Source of the DNA: Excoecaria cochinchinensis
Lineage: Eukaryota > Streptophyta > Magnoliopsida > Malpighiales > Euphorbiaceae
Direction: 5' to 3'
Assembly (NCBI GenBank): GCA_947683425.1
Contig: CANTUQ010000004.1
Span: forward strand, 12,376,001-12,440,000
Length of the DNA stretch: 64,000 nt
Numbering within the stretch: the first letter of the stretch is position 1; every line of letters begins with the position of its first letter. Under the pieces are notes generated by a model. It had not been told where the DNA came from and did no database searches. It worked only from the letters and a program-made list of their open reading frames with translations. Positions 33,001 to 44,474 of this stretch are shown one piece after another. Position numbers and translations under genes: made by a program.

Positions 33001-33077
33001 TGGCTCTTAAAAGACAAAAAATTGATCAAGCCTCATCGTTTAGGCTTTCTTCTGCTGCACCTCAAGAAAGGGACAGC
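33001..33077 (+). pseudogene. Athila-B ORF1, first part
   Basis: TGGCTCTTAAAAGACAAAAA directly follows the predicted acceptor. With a preceding A it reads M-ALKRQKIDQASS, parallel to M-APKRKSSALASS at the start of Athila-C ORF1. It stays open for about 26 codons until a minus-strand Tekay LTR fragment breaks it. The rest of the protein is at 42621-43462 and 50081-50444. Confidence 0.65.
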
Positions 33078-34472
33078 ATAGTCACATTGAATAATATCAT
33101 AGCATATGATATCTTGCACACACATATGAACTTTCAATCATGATCACTCTTCACATTATAAATTCACATTTCATGATACACATTCACATTATAGATCCAA
33201 TTAAATATTGCTAAACCTAGTTGAGTTCCAATTCATACACTTATACCACATTAGGTAGTGTTTTGAAAAGAATTAAAGAAGATTCAAGTACCTCATGGTG
33301 AAAACCAAATGGTTGCGACTGTGACATATGCTCAACTCAAAATAGAATGGATTTCGTAGGTACCTCACGGGGCAACCAAATGGTTGTGACGTTACATACC
33401 AAAATTCCCAAAACAGAATGTAAATCAGCAGCATCTCACGGTGATAACCAAATGGTTGTCACCGTGACATGCATATGATCCAAAATAGAATTGAAATCCA
33501 GCATACCTCATGGTGACAATCATTTGGTTATGACCATGACATATGCAAATTTGAGGCAGAATAGGAAATTAAAGGCATTCAACCAACTCCTTTCAAACCC
33601 TATTTCCAACCTCAAAACACGTGACCATTTAAATTCATCAAAATGCCATTTTCAACCTACACATCCTTCTAACCAATTAGTGAAATATGTGTTAGCTTGA
33701 AAATGACACAATTCTCATTACACTTAAACTTAAATTCAAGGAGTTGTGGCTAAAGAATACAATTTGTTTTAAAAGCCCTCCTACAGAAATTTGACCACAT
33801 TTATAGGCACTTTTGAAGACCTTTGAGTCCCCAAAACAGCAAAGCTATTTCTACAACATTTTAAGGTATATACTTGTGATTTCAATCCTATTGGTCTCAT
33901 ACATTTTAGATTAATGAAGCTCATTTTATGACTTAAACAATCCAACTAGATCAGAAAAGGACTTAAACTAATTCCACACTCACTAAGCTTCCAATTGACT
34001 GATTTAGCACAACTAACTCATCCAAACTCAACTAGACTTTCCTAACACATATGTAAGCATTTTGGCACACTCCAATTCACATTATATATCCATTCCTTCA
34101 TACATTGCACAACAAAGTCCATGTCTCCGAAAATTAGGGTTCAATCTTTAATCAATACATAACAATCAATCTGACACAATTATCACATATCTTTAATTCT
34201 ATTCCACACACAACACTAATAGACATTTCAAATTAAATCAATTAACAATTTAACACACAATCAAGTAAAGTTTCCCAAATGTCTTCCCCTTAGCTCCAAT
34301 TGTGCTCACTTGGCACTAGGTTCTCCCACCTTCTCTTTCCCCTTGTCTTTCTTTGATTTTACCATTACAACCACTATCCAATTCCAGAATAGGAAACAAA
34401 GGGTCAATTTCACAATAATTCAGAAATAAATAAGGAGTAAAAGAAGATAAAGAACAATTAGCTTAACCACTT
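33078..34472 (-). mobile_element. Tekay LTR fragment, minus strand (left part)
   Basis: Noncoding; on the right it is interrupted by the two-LTR element at 34473 and resumes at 42175-42620, where its start is. It contains a palindrome array (33290-33545) but neither the multi-hairpin nor the paired-hairpin module, so its 3' half is missing. The left border near 33078 is set only by where ORF1 similarity ends. Confidence 0.65.
33290..33545. repeat. Palindrome array of CACGGTG...CACCGTG class in a Tekay LTR
   Basis: Four units about 65 bp apart, each CTCACGGTGATAACC-AAAT-GGTTGTCACCGTGACA in its best form (33439-33472), separated by CAAAATAGAAT-like spacers. The same class occurs in Athila-C at 51731-52130 and 57227-57628. 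Confidence 0.85.
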
Positions 34473-37400
34473 TGTCGCACCCCGTTTTGCCCTTAGTAGT
34501 TTGAGCCATGTTTGCCATGTATATGTGTGCTTGTGTGAGTGTTTTAGCATGTATTAAGGGTATTTTGGGGCAAATGCATGTTTTGTGGGCTTTATTATAG
34601 TGTGGGTGCATGTATTATATTAGGATGTGAATATTTAGGTTTTGGTAGTGTGTGCATGTTCATATGGAAGTAGTGTGTGAATTATGAGGGTTAGTCTTGT
34701 GTGTATTATCTTGCATGAGTGTAGGGTGTGAGTGGTCAAGTTCCACCAATTATAGAAGGACATGTGGCAAGGATTTAGAGAACGATATAAAAGGGAAAGG
34801 AAAGAGAAAGAAAGGGCAGAAAATTACCCTAGCCTCCCATTCTTTCTCTCCCTCATGACTTCTTCTCCTTCTCTTCTTCCTTCCTCTTTACTACATATTG
34901 ATCCCTCTTCCTTTGGCTGAGTTTGGTGGAAATTGATCAACTCAAGAGATGGTTTTGGGTAAGTTTTGTTGAGTTCTTTCTTTTCTTCATCTTCTTCATT
35001 TGTTGTTAAGATGTGTTCCTAATCTAGGGTTTTGGGTTTGTGTGATTGATCAGGATTTTGGGGATGAAAAAGATCTTGAATGAATTTGGAAGCAAGAAAT
35101 ATCATCTAAGTGAGCTATTGGAGCTAAGGAGTTAAAGGTTTAGGAACTTTGTTTTATTGTGCATTTATGTGTGTATTTATTATGATTAATGATATGGTTG
35201 GAATTAATGGGTTACATTTGTGGGTATTGCTATTAAATTGTCATGGGGATGAATTCTTCTGGGTTTTGGATGTCAATCTGGTGGATGATTGTGATATAGC
35301 ATGATTTTTGTGCAATGATTCATTAATTTACTGGTTTATGGGTTCTTGGAGATCGATCTTGTAAAGCATGTGTTTTGATGATGATAATTGGATTTAGAGT
35401 TGGGTTTTTAGTTGATTAATATGCTTTTAATGGATGCTTTTGAGTGGTGTTGGGTTTTGAAGCCATTTGGAGGTTTGGGTGTTGTGGAAGTGAATTTTCT
35501 GCAGATTTTCCCGTGCAAGAGCTGGAAATCACGACTTTGTCGTGAGCTCGCGACGAAGCCCGGTGAAAGTAGCTCTCGTATGTGTCTGAGGTCTCTGCCT
35601 AGTGGCGTACCTAGCTGTCGAGTAGAGCACTAGAGCCTCTGTCGCGAGCGCGAGAGAGAGTTCGGCTGCCTATCTGATTTGGGAAATCCGCATGCTCGAC
35701 GGATCGGGCTTGCAGCTCATTGTCGCGAGCATGATGATTATCGCGAGTACGACAGTGAGAAGTGTATGTTTCTCCGTGAGATTGCAAATATTGCCACGAT
35801 CGCGACCTAGGGCAAGTTCGCCTCTGTCACGAGCATAACGGTTATCATGAGCACGACACTTTCTGGTTTCAAATTGAGTTTTCTTTTGCACTCTCGATGG
35901 TTAATTTTCGAATTTGTGATGCTTCTAGATTTATGCGTGGATTTCTTTATGAAATATATGAATACGATTTGATGGTTTATGCATGACCTGCAAGAGTCAG
36001 TCTCACGGATAGTTAGGCATGCCTAATAGAGTCTCTTTGCTGCAGCATTCCGTTCCGTTTGGATGCCGATCAGGTCCCCGTTTGGATCCTCGCGATCCCT
36101 AAAAAGTTTTGGATCTTGTTTAAGGTCCCCTCTGTAAAAACATTTTGTAAAGAGAAAATATGATATTATTTTCCCCATTTGTACCCGTAAGGTACTGTCA
36201 CTATTTGATTCTTACCCGTAAGGTACCATTACTGCTCGATTCGTACCTGTAAGGTACCGTCACTGTTCGATTCGTACCGGTAAGGTACCGTCATTGTTTA
36301 CTCGTTATCCACTATTATGAGTCAGCAGGTGTATTGTTTGTTTGTGATATGTTTTTGAGTATGTGAATGAATCGATAAATTCTATAATGATGAGCAAAAT
36401 TTATGTGAATAAACATTTGATGCATTTGTGATATATGCCTTCTGACTGGTGCTTTATGCACCCCTCTGTTCGGGATCCTTTATGGACACTCATGTGGAAG
36501 AGTGGTACATTAGTGTACCAATGTGTTTTGTGTAATGAGGCAATATCTGTTAAATGAGAAGAGAAGTAACAAGTACTGTTGGTTCTAATAAGAGTGGATG
36601 CATAAGTCCTAATTGCATAATTATTAACCTGTTTAAGAGTTAAGAGTATGCTTATCTGTATGAAGTCTTTGTAAAGAATAATTGAGATGAGTGATATGTA
36701 TGTTTTCTATAGTTGAGTAATCAATGAATGAATTCTATGTATACATATATTCGTTTACATTTTTGAATTGAGAACACAGGTATGTTATGTATTTGCTTGT
36801 CTTTTGAACCTTAGCTTGGATGACCAGTGTAAGTATATCGGTAAGGAATTCTAGTGTATTAATTATTGGTTCTCGATGAATGCGTTAATTGTATATTGAT
36901 TAATAGTTAAAGGGAAATAAGGTGCTATGCATGATAAATAACTAGACTTAGGAAGTGAGTTAGGATAAAGCTTGGGACATATATGTATGTAAAGTTTCTG
37001 TAGAACTGCGTGGTTCTGATTCCCCAACCATAGGGATACGTAGGAAGCTTGGAATTACATTCCAACCCCGAACCAAATCTGAAATCTAAATGTTTTGTCT
37101 AGCTTTGAACAGTAATGGTTTAAACAAATAAAATGTTCTAACGTAAATACTGATACTTTGATCTGCATGATTTTGGAAATGTTTGTCATCATGGGAATCG
37201 ATATGACTTAATTTGCCCCGTTAGCAAATGTATCTTTGGTAGCCTAAGGGGTATAAATATTAATATAGTTAATTAAACGAATAAAGCAAACAATGAGTAA
37301 GCATAATGTCATTGTAAATTACTTAGGTAATAATGTAAATTCAGGCTAAGGTATGTAAACAAATGTATATAGGAAAATGTTCATGTTTTTGTATGAGAAA

Positions 37401-37888
37401 AAGAATATGAATTTATGATAGCTTTAACCGACGTACTTTATGCTCATGTATATATATATATATATATAATGGTTTACATGTGTTTTCCTTGGCAACCACG
37501 GCGAGTGGCTGCCCATTATTTGTTTTGCCCGACTAAGCGTTATCGCTTAGGACGGTTGTTTGTCCGTGTAGGTTAGGAGATCAGAGTCACACAGCGGTTC
37601 TTTGTGACTTTGGCCAACGAGTTAGTAGAAGTTATAGAATGTTTTATTGATTGTTGGTTTGTAATTAAGTTTATTAATTAGCAATTGTATTGAGATGTAA
37701 TAATCTTTAGTGCTAATGATGGTGTGTGTGAGATAAGTTTAGGATGTGCATGTTTTGAGGTTCTATTTAGGAGTTTTATTACTCTAATTTCTACATTTTC
37801 CATGTGTGTGTCTTTATCTGGTAGTACCTTCTGCTCACCGTAGCTCTTCACCTTCGAAATGCTATGTGTGGCAGTTGGAGGTGTTACA
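34473..37888 (+). repeat. 5' LTR of the LARD-like element (3416 bp)
   Basis: Starts TGTCGCACCCC and ends GGAGGTGTTACA, two bases from the PBS. TATA box GATATAAAAGG at about 34785-34795, CT-rich leader, GTAAGT at 34959-34964, palindromes 35531-35859, multi-hairpin domain 35983-36335 with four GTACC/GGTAC units (36180-36290), (AT)n at 37449-37472, paired-hairpin module 37528-37575. Confidence 0.93.
35531..35859. repeat. CGCGAG-type palindromes, 5' LTR version
   Basis: Includes a double unit at 35721-35755 (TGTCGCGAGCATGAT...ATCGCGAGTACGACA), TCTGTCGCGAGCGCGAGAGA near 35638, and a double unit at 35823-35859. Compared with 40226-40529, single and double forms are exchanged. Confidence 0.8.
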
Positions 37889-39162
37889 ATTTGGTATCAG
37901 AGCAAGGTTTAGTCGGTTCTGGTTAACTAGGTGTTTTGAAATGTGTCTGTATAGTTTAGCATTGGCCAAAGCGGACGACCTTGTCCTTTAGATATGTTTT
38001 GGGAAGGGAAAACCTTCCGATTTGATAATGTGTTTTGTTAGGTGTTTGCTCGGTAGGTCACGATCTACCTGCCTTGAATTGTTATATGTATGTGCAATCT
38101 GGAATGTGTTTGCTAGATGAGTTATTATAGAGTCTGTCAGGAATTTTGTTTTGATTCTATGTGGTTAAAGAGAAGGTTTGTAGAAGTTTTTCAAGTGTAT
38201 TGATATGTGGTCGCCTTGGAAGAATAGATGTTTTTGTATTTTGAGATGAAAGAGTATGTGGATTTTGTAAGATTATGGTGTTGCTCGGTATGCCTGTCAG
38301 CTATCTCTAGAAAATTTAATTGTAAATAAGCATATTGAACCATGGGGATGGGAAAAGTGCATTATTATAACATCAACTGCATTTTTGCATCATCTTGCGT
38401 ACATGGACCATCACATCCTCATTGCATCATTATCTTTTGACCACACATGAGAAATAGTTGCCTATGTGTTTTGATGGAGAGAAAGCGGATAGGGTGTACG
38501 TTGAGTATTTGATATCAAGATTTGGTGTGATTTAATGGCATAGCATTCGTTAAAATAGAATGTACTGTGTGTATAGTTAGAGCAGAATAGAAAGAGTATT
38601 AGGGAATCTTGTGCTAATGAATGTGAAAGGATTTTTTTTTGGAACAAGGTATGAGTATGGTTAGTATGGAAAGCAGCATATGTGCTAGATGTATCTGGAA
38701 GTATTAATGAATAGTGTAACAAAATATTGTCAGTTAGATGATTTATATGCGAAGTATATGTGCTTTGGTTTTTCAATTGGCAGTTAAGTAATGATTATTC
38801 CGATGGGTGTAATTGGTTTGAGTGTAAGTTAATGAAAAGAGGATTATGGGTTTTCTTTAAATCAATTCTATGAGTTTGAATTTAGATATGTATAAGAGAA
38901 AGTTATGATTCGTATAGCTATTCGGATTTTTAAGGAAGTGGCTTGAGATTATAGTGATGGGAATAAGTAATAGCAAGTAAGTATATTAAAAGTAAAAGTG
39001 AAGCGGGATAAGCAAAATATAGGTGCTTCAAGTGTAGAGTATAAGTGTTAAATGATGGTATGGAAATAATCTATGAGTATGATAGTGAATTGAAGTTTAG
39101 CCTTCGGGTTTTTCCGATGTAAGTGAATTTCGAGGACGAAATTGTTGTTAGTTGGGGAGAGT
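37889..39162 (+). other. Internal region of the LARD-like element: PBS, noncoding core, polypurine tract
   Basis: TTGGTATCAGAGC (37891-37903) is complementary to initiator tRNA-Met, as used by Tekay elements. About 1.2 kb without a credible frame follows; a minus-strand frame of 104 codons at 38462-38776 has no recognisable domain. GGTAGGTCACGATCTACC at about 38051-38068 is a small inverted repeat. The region ends with GAGGACGAAATT and GTTGGGGAGAGT before the 3' LTR. Confidence 0.85.
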
Positions 39163-42100
39163 TGTCACACCCCATTTTCTCCTTAGTAGTTTGAGCCATG
39201 TTTGCCATGTATATGTGTGCTTGTGTGAGTGTTTTGGCATGTGTTAAGGGTATTTTGGGGAAAATGCATGTTTTATGGGCTTTATTATAGTGTGGGTGCA
39301 TGTATTATATTAGGATGTGAATATTTGGGTTTTGGTAGTGTGTGCATGTTAATATGGAAGTAGTGTGTGAATTATGAGGGTTAGTCTTGTGTGTATTGTC
39401 TTGCATGAGTGTAGGGTGTGAGTGGTCAAGTTCCACCATTTATAGAAGGACATGTGGCAAGGATTTAGAGAAGGGTATAAAAAGGAAAGGAAAGAGAAAG
39501 AAAGGGCAAAAAATTGCCCTAGCCTCCCGTTCTTTCTCTCTCTCATGCCTTCTTCTCCTTCTCTTCTTCCTTCCTCTTTGCTCCATATTGATCCCTCTTC
39601 CTTTGGCTAAGTTTGGTGGAAATTGATAAACTCAAGAGATGGTTTTGGGTAAGTTTTGTTGAGTTCTTTCTTTTCTTCATCTTCTTCATTTGTTGGTAAG
39701 ATGTGTTCCTAATCTAGGGTTTTGTGTTTGTGTGATTGATGAGGATTTTGGGGATGAAAAAGATCTTGAATGAATTTTGAAGCAAGAAAGATCATCTAAG
39801 TGAGCTATTGGAACTAAGGAATTAAAGGTTTGGGAACTTTATTTTATTGTGCATTTATGTGTGTATTTATTATGATTAATGTTATGGTTGGAATTAATGG
39901 GTTACATTTGTGGGTAATGCTATTAAATTGTCATGGGGATGAATTCTTCTAGGTTTTGGATGTTAATCTGGTGGATGATTGTGATATAGCATGATTTTTG
40001 TGCAATGATTCATTAATTTGCTAGTTTATGGATTCTTGGAGATCGATCTTATAAAGCATGTGTTTTGATGATCATAATTGGATTTAGAGTTGGGTTTTTA
40101 GTTGATTAATATGCTTTGAATGGATGCTTTTGAGTGGTGTTGGGTTTTGAAACCATTTGGAGGTTTGGGTGTTGTGGAAGTGAATTTTCTGCAGATTTTC
40201 CCGTGCAAGAGCTGGAAATCATGACTCTGTCGCGAGCGTGATACTGTCGCGAGCTCACGATGAAGCCCGGTGAAAGATGCCCTCGCAAGCGTCTGAGCTC
40301 TCGGCTGAGCGGCGTGCCTGGCTGCCGAGCCAAGCAGTAGGGCCTCTATCGCGAGCGCGACAGAGAGCTCGGTTGCCGATCTGATTTGGGCAATCCACGC
40401 GCAAGACAGATCGAGCTGGTAGCTCACTGTCGCGAGCACGACAGTGAGATGTGTACGTTTCTCCTCGAGATCGTGAAGATTGCCGCGATCGCGACCTAGG
40501 GCAAGTTCGCCTCTGTCGCGAGTGCGACACTTCCTGGTATGAAATTGAGTTTTCTTTTGGACTCTCGATGGTCAATTTCCGAATTTTTTATGCTTCTAGA
40601 TTTATGCGTGGATTTCTTTATGAATTATATGAATACGATTTGATGGTTTATGCATGACCTGTAAGAGTCAGTCTAGTGGATAGTTAGGCATGCCTAATAG
40701 AGTCTCTTACCTGTAACCCTCCATTCTGTTTGGACCCCGATCAGGTCCCTATTTGGATCCTCGTGATCCATAAAAAGTTTTGGATCTTGTTTAAGGTCCC
40801 CTCTGTAAAAATGTTTGGAAAAGAGAAAATATGATATTGTTTTCCAGATTCATACCCGTAAGGTTCCGTCACTGTTCGATTCGTACCCGTAAGGTACTGT
40901 CACTATTCGATTCCTACTCGTAAGGTGCCATCACTGTTCGATTCGTACCCGTAAGGTGCCATCACTGTTCGATTTGTACCCGTAAGGTACCGTAATTATT
41001 TACTCGTTGTCCACTATTGTGAGTCAGCAGGTGTATTGTTTGTTTTCGATATGTTTCTGAGTATGTGAATGAATCGGTAAATTCCTTAATGATGTGCAAA
41101 AGTTATGTGAATAAACATTTGATGCATTAGTGATATATGCCTTTTCACTGGTGCTTTATGCACCCCTCTGTTCGGGATCCTTTATGGACACTCATGTGGA
41201 AGAGTGGTACCTTCGTGTACCTATGTGTTTTGTGTAATGAGGCAATATCTGTTAAATTAGAAGAGAAGTAACAAGTACTATTGGTTCTGATAAGCGTGTA
41301 TGCATAAGTCCTAATTGCATAAGAGATCATATGGGGATGATGCATGTTATTAACCTGTTTAAGAGTGAAGAATATGCTTATCTGTATGAAGTCTTTGTAA
41401 AGAATAATTAAGATGAGTGATATGCATGTTTTCTATAGTTGAGTAATCAATTAATGAAGTCTATGTATACATATATTCATTTACATGTTTGAATTGAGAA
41501 CACAGGTATGTTATGTATTTGCTTGTCTTCTGAACCTTAGCTTGGATGACCAGTGTATGTATATCGGTAAGGAATTCTTGTGTATTAATTGTTGGTTCTC
41601 GATGAATGCATTAATTGTATATTGCTTAATAGTTAAAGGGAAATAAGGTGCTATGCATGATAAATAACTTGACTTAGGAAGTGAGTTAGGATAAAGCTTG
41701 GGACATGTATGTATGTAAAGTTTCTGTAGAACTACGTGGTTGTGATTCCCCAACCATAGGGATACGTAGGAAGCTTTGAATTACATTCCAACCCCGAACC
41801 AAATCTGAAATCTAAATGTTTTGTTTAGCTTTGAACAGTAATGGTTTAAACAAATAAAATGTTCTAACGTAAATACTGATACTTTGATCTGCATGATTTT
41901 GGAAATGTTAGTCATCATTGGAATCGATATGACTTAATTTGCCCCGTTAGCAAATGTATCTTTGTTAACCTAAGGGGTATAAATATTCACATAGTTAATT
42001 AAATGAATAAAGCAAACAATGAGTAAGCATAATGTCATTGTAAATTACTTAGGCAATAATGTAAATTTTGGCTATGGTCTGTAAACAAATGTATATAGGA

Positions 42101-42174
42101 AAATATTGATGTTTTTGTATGAGAAAAAGAATATGAATTTATGATAGCTTTAACCGATGTACTTTATGCTCATG
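39163..42174 (+). repeat. 3' LTR of the LARD-like element, truncated (3012 bp)
   Basis: Starts TGTCACACCCC after the polypurine tract; collinear with the 5' LTR up to about 37448, then breaks at 42174 into a minus-strand LTR. TATA box GGTATAAAAAGG at about 39474-39485, GTAAGT 39649-39654, palindromes 40226-40529, multi-hairpin domain 40657-41035 with five GTACC/GGTAC-type units. The paired-hairpin module is lost with the deleted end. Confidence 0.92.
40226..40529. repeat. CGCGAG-type palindromes, 3' LTR version
   Basis: A double unit at 40227-40262 (CTGTCGCGAGCGTGAT, CTGTCGCGAGCTCACG), then single units CTATCGCGAGCGCGACAG (about 40347-40364), CTGTCGCGAGCACGACAG (40427-40444), ATTGCCGCGATCGCGACC (about 40480-40497) and CTGTCGCGAGTGCGACAC (40512-40529). 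Confidence 0.85.
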
Positions 42175-42620
42175 TCCAAATCAACAGAAATGCAATGGAT
42201 TAACATAGAGAAAGGAAACAAAAGAAGAAGAAGAAGAAGAAGAAGAAGAAGAAGAACAATAAGGGAGAATTGAGCGATGATGGCCGAATATCACATGCAA
42301 AAAAATGGACATTCTCTCCCCTCCAATAACTTTTTTTTCATGGCATGAGTGGAGGTGGCAAAGGTAGCAAATGACACCCGGAATTCCACTCCCAACTCCT
42401 AAATCTCATTTAGCTTAATCTAATCTCATTTAATGCTAATTAACCCCACTTAAAATTAATCATGCATAACCACTTTTCCGCCACTAAACTAATTTCTTTT
42501 ATGCAATCAAGTCCACATTTCCAATTTCATTTATGTCCAGTATTAACAAACTCAAATGAAATCCACCCAATTACCCTAATAAGGCCAAATTACTGCTAGG
42601 GTATATTTCGGGCCATTAAA
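42175..42620 (-). mobile_element. Tekay LTR fragment, minus strand (right part, LTR start)
   Basis: On the minus strand it reads from 42620 as a degraded TTTAATGGCCCGAAATAT, matching the start TGTAATGGCCTGAAATAT of the LTR ending at 50075. An (AAG)n microsatellite lies at 42221-42256, the complement of the (CTT)n leader in the LTR at 44475. It continues 34472 across the inserted LARD-like element. Confidence 0.75.
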
Positions 42621-43462
42621 ATCTCTCTTCCATATTTCTTGACTTCGATTCTCTGTGGAGGCTAGAGATAAAAGCTAAGATAGATGACCTCAATGAAGGC
42701 ATAGCCTGGATGGAGTTTTTCCAGAAGAAAGAAATTGTCCATCCAAACTTGACTAGCGACTTCTTGGCCACAATCACCTGCAAGGTAGATAAAGATGATT
42801 TAGAGAATCTGGGATCAATGACATTCTGGCTCAACAAGAAGAATTATAGAATGACATTTAATAAATTATTGAAACTCTAGGTTTTCCTATGGATGGTGCA
42901 AGGTGTCTACCGGACTCGAACAAGCACACCAATTGGGCTACCATTCGTGATCAAGTCTCTTCAACTCAGTATGTAACTGGGTTATCTAAGGCCTTCCATT
43001 TGAGGAGTCATGCTCTCAAAATCCTATGTCGTTTCTTCACCCTTTCATTTTATGGTCACACTAAAGCAGCAAGAGTAGTGAATAAAGCTGAAGCCCTATT
43101 TGAACACTGCATGGTTCACAAAATTAAACTGAATGGAGCTTGCTTTTTATGGAAAAAGTTCAAAAACTTACAAGGAAATCTAACCAAAGTAAAAAAGATA
43201 TCAATAAGGTGGACTATGACAACCTTGGCCAAGAAAGCAGGCCATACTGCATTGGGCTCAGACTTGGGACCCAGCCCTGTAATGGGCTTCAAAATGTTAA
43301 ATAATTTGAGTTTTATGGGGTACGTTTATCAACCAGAGAGAAGTATTTGAGGTTAGTAGAGAGAGGCAGAATCGAATTGCCAGCTGCTCAACCTAACACA
43401 GCAGGGGAAGAGGAGGCAACTGAGGATGTTGCTGCTGCTACTAAACGGGCCACTTTTAACGT
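42621..43462 (+). pseudogene. Athila-B ORF1, middle part
   Basis: The first frame reads FLDFDSLWRLEIKAKIDDL, KKEIVHPNLTSDFLATITCK and MTFWLNKKNYRMTFNKLL; a one-base shift at about 42873 leads to the second frame, TLGFPMDGARCLPD, then YVTGLSKAFHLRSHALKIL, EALFEHCMVHKIKLNGACF and LTKVKKISIRWTMTTLAKKA. It aligns along its whole length with Athila-C ORF1 (TRDFVLTITC, YVSGKTESHHLNSHILRIL, EALFLACMVQGVRINGAMH, PKKVKKIAFGGFVTAIAKR). An acidic C-terminal stretch (EEEATEDVAA) follows before the next LTR insertion at 43463. Function unknown; ORF1 stands in the env position of Athila elements. Confidence 0.85.
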
Positions 43463-43530
43463 CCACTCCTGACCCCACAAATAGCTCATCTAAAGCAGTT
43501 AGGAACGGTTGTCACACGGCAATCTCATGC

Positions 43531-43647
43531 ATATAAAGCACTATCATACCAACATATCAAACCTATACAAATAAATTTCATTTCACTGATATAAAGCACT
43601 ATCATACCAACATATCAAACCTATACAAAATAAATTTCATTTCACAT
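43531..43647. repeat. 58-bp tandem duplication
   Basis: ATATAAAGCACTATCATACC with following sequence occurs at 43531 and again at 43589; the second copy has one extra A. Recent local duplication. Confidence 0.95.
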
Positions 43648-44127
43648 AGATTCACATGCAGTGGATATCTCATACTATCACAAGCTTGACAACCATAATC
43701 ACATATAAATATAGATGCCATTAAGTTATATTACATAACTTTCATCATTTATTACATAACATACTTTATATTACCAAAAAATTATACATACATTATCCAA
43801 AATCCCCAAAACTACACTAAAAGTGCTCTAGTGTTGACTGTTGGTAATGCGGATCCGTCCTTCGAAATCACTTCGCGTCCGAACCTATACGGATTAGAAA
43901 ACCCATGCAAAGCGATACAATAACACGGTATATACACATATATATATACATAATTCATTGCAACAATAATAGGTCATATAGATTCTATGCAATGTACATA
44001 TCATAACATGATAGTCACATTTTGATTACACTACCTCATTGTTTTCACACGCTCATTATAGTCATACTTAAGAATATGTCACATAACTTTATGTCATTCA
44101 ATTAACTAACATATTTATTTTTAGCCA

Positions 44128-44398
44128 TGCCTGCAACTCACAGATGTGGATAATGGGTACCACATCAGTACCCAAAGGTACAGTAAATACATTAGTATCC
44201 ACAGATACCACACATTCAAATTAGCACCCGAAGGTACCGAAAAGATCAATAATATCAATAAATTTGTATTAGGGGAATCCTATAAGGATTCAAATCACAT
44301 TGATGATTATAGAGGAATCGGATGCATTTGGCTGCAGCACTTAGACCCTATAGGCATGCCTATCTATCCACTACTTGACTTAAAGGCTATATTATTAA
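44128..44398 (-). promoter_or_regulatory. Multi-hairpin domain, diverged copy
   Basis: On the minus strand GTGGATAG, AGGCATGCCTA and three variants of the short hairpin (GTACC/GGTAC twice, GTATC/GATAC once), then TATCCAC. Same order as in the LTR at 28266. Confidence 0.6.
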
Positions 44399-44474
44399 TC
44401 TGATTTGTTCATATTACCACTTCTCATAAGCATCAATAGTATTAATATTTATTACCCAATTCATTCACTTTAAC

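Larger units (their letters stand above)
34473..42174 (+). mobile_element. Tekay-derived large element without coding capacity (LARD-like)
   Basis: Two direct LTRs (34473-37888 and 39163-42174) flank only 1274 bp of internal DNA that has a PBS, a polypurine tract and the GAGGACGAAATT end phrase, but no gag or pol. It sits inside a minus-strand Tekay LTR. The 3' LTR lacks its last 430 bp or so, and the right TSD is gone; the left flank is CACTT. It must depend on an autonomous Tekay for mobility. Confidence 0.9.

Noticed and set aside
38462..38776. 104-codon minus-strand frame in the LARD-like internal region
   Set aside because: No domain, no similarity to gag or pol that I recognise; expected length by chance in AT-rich DNA.
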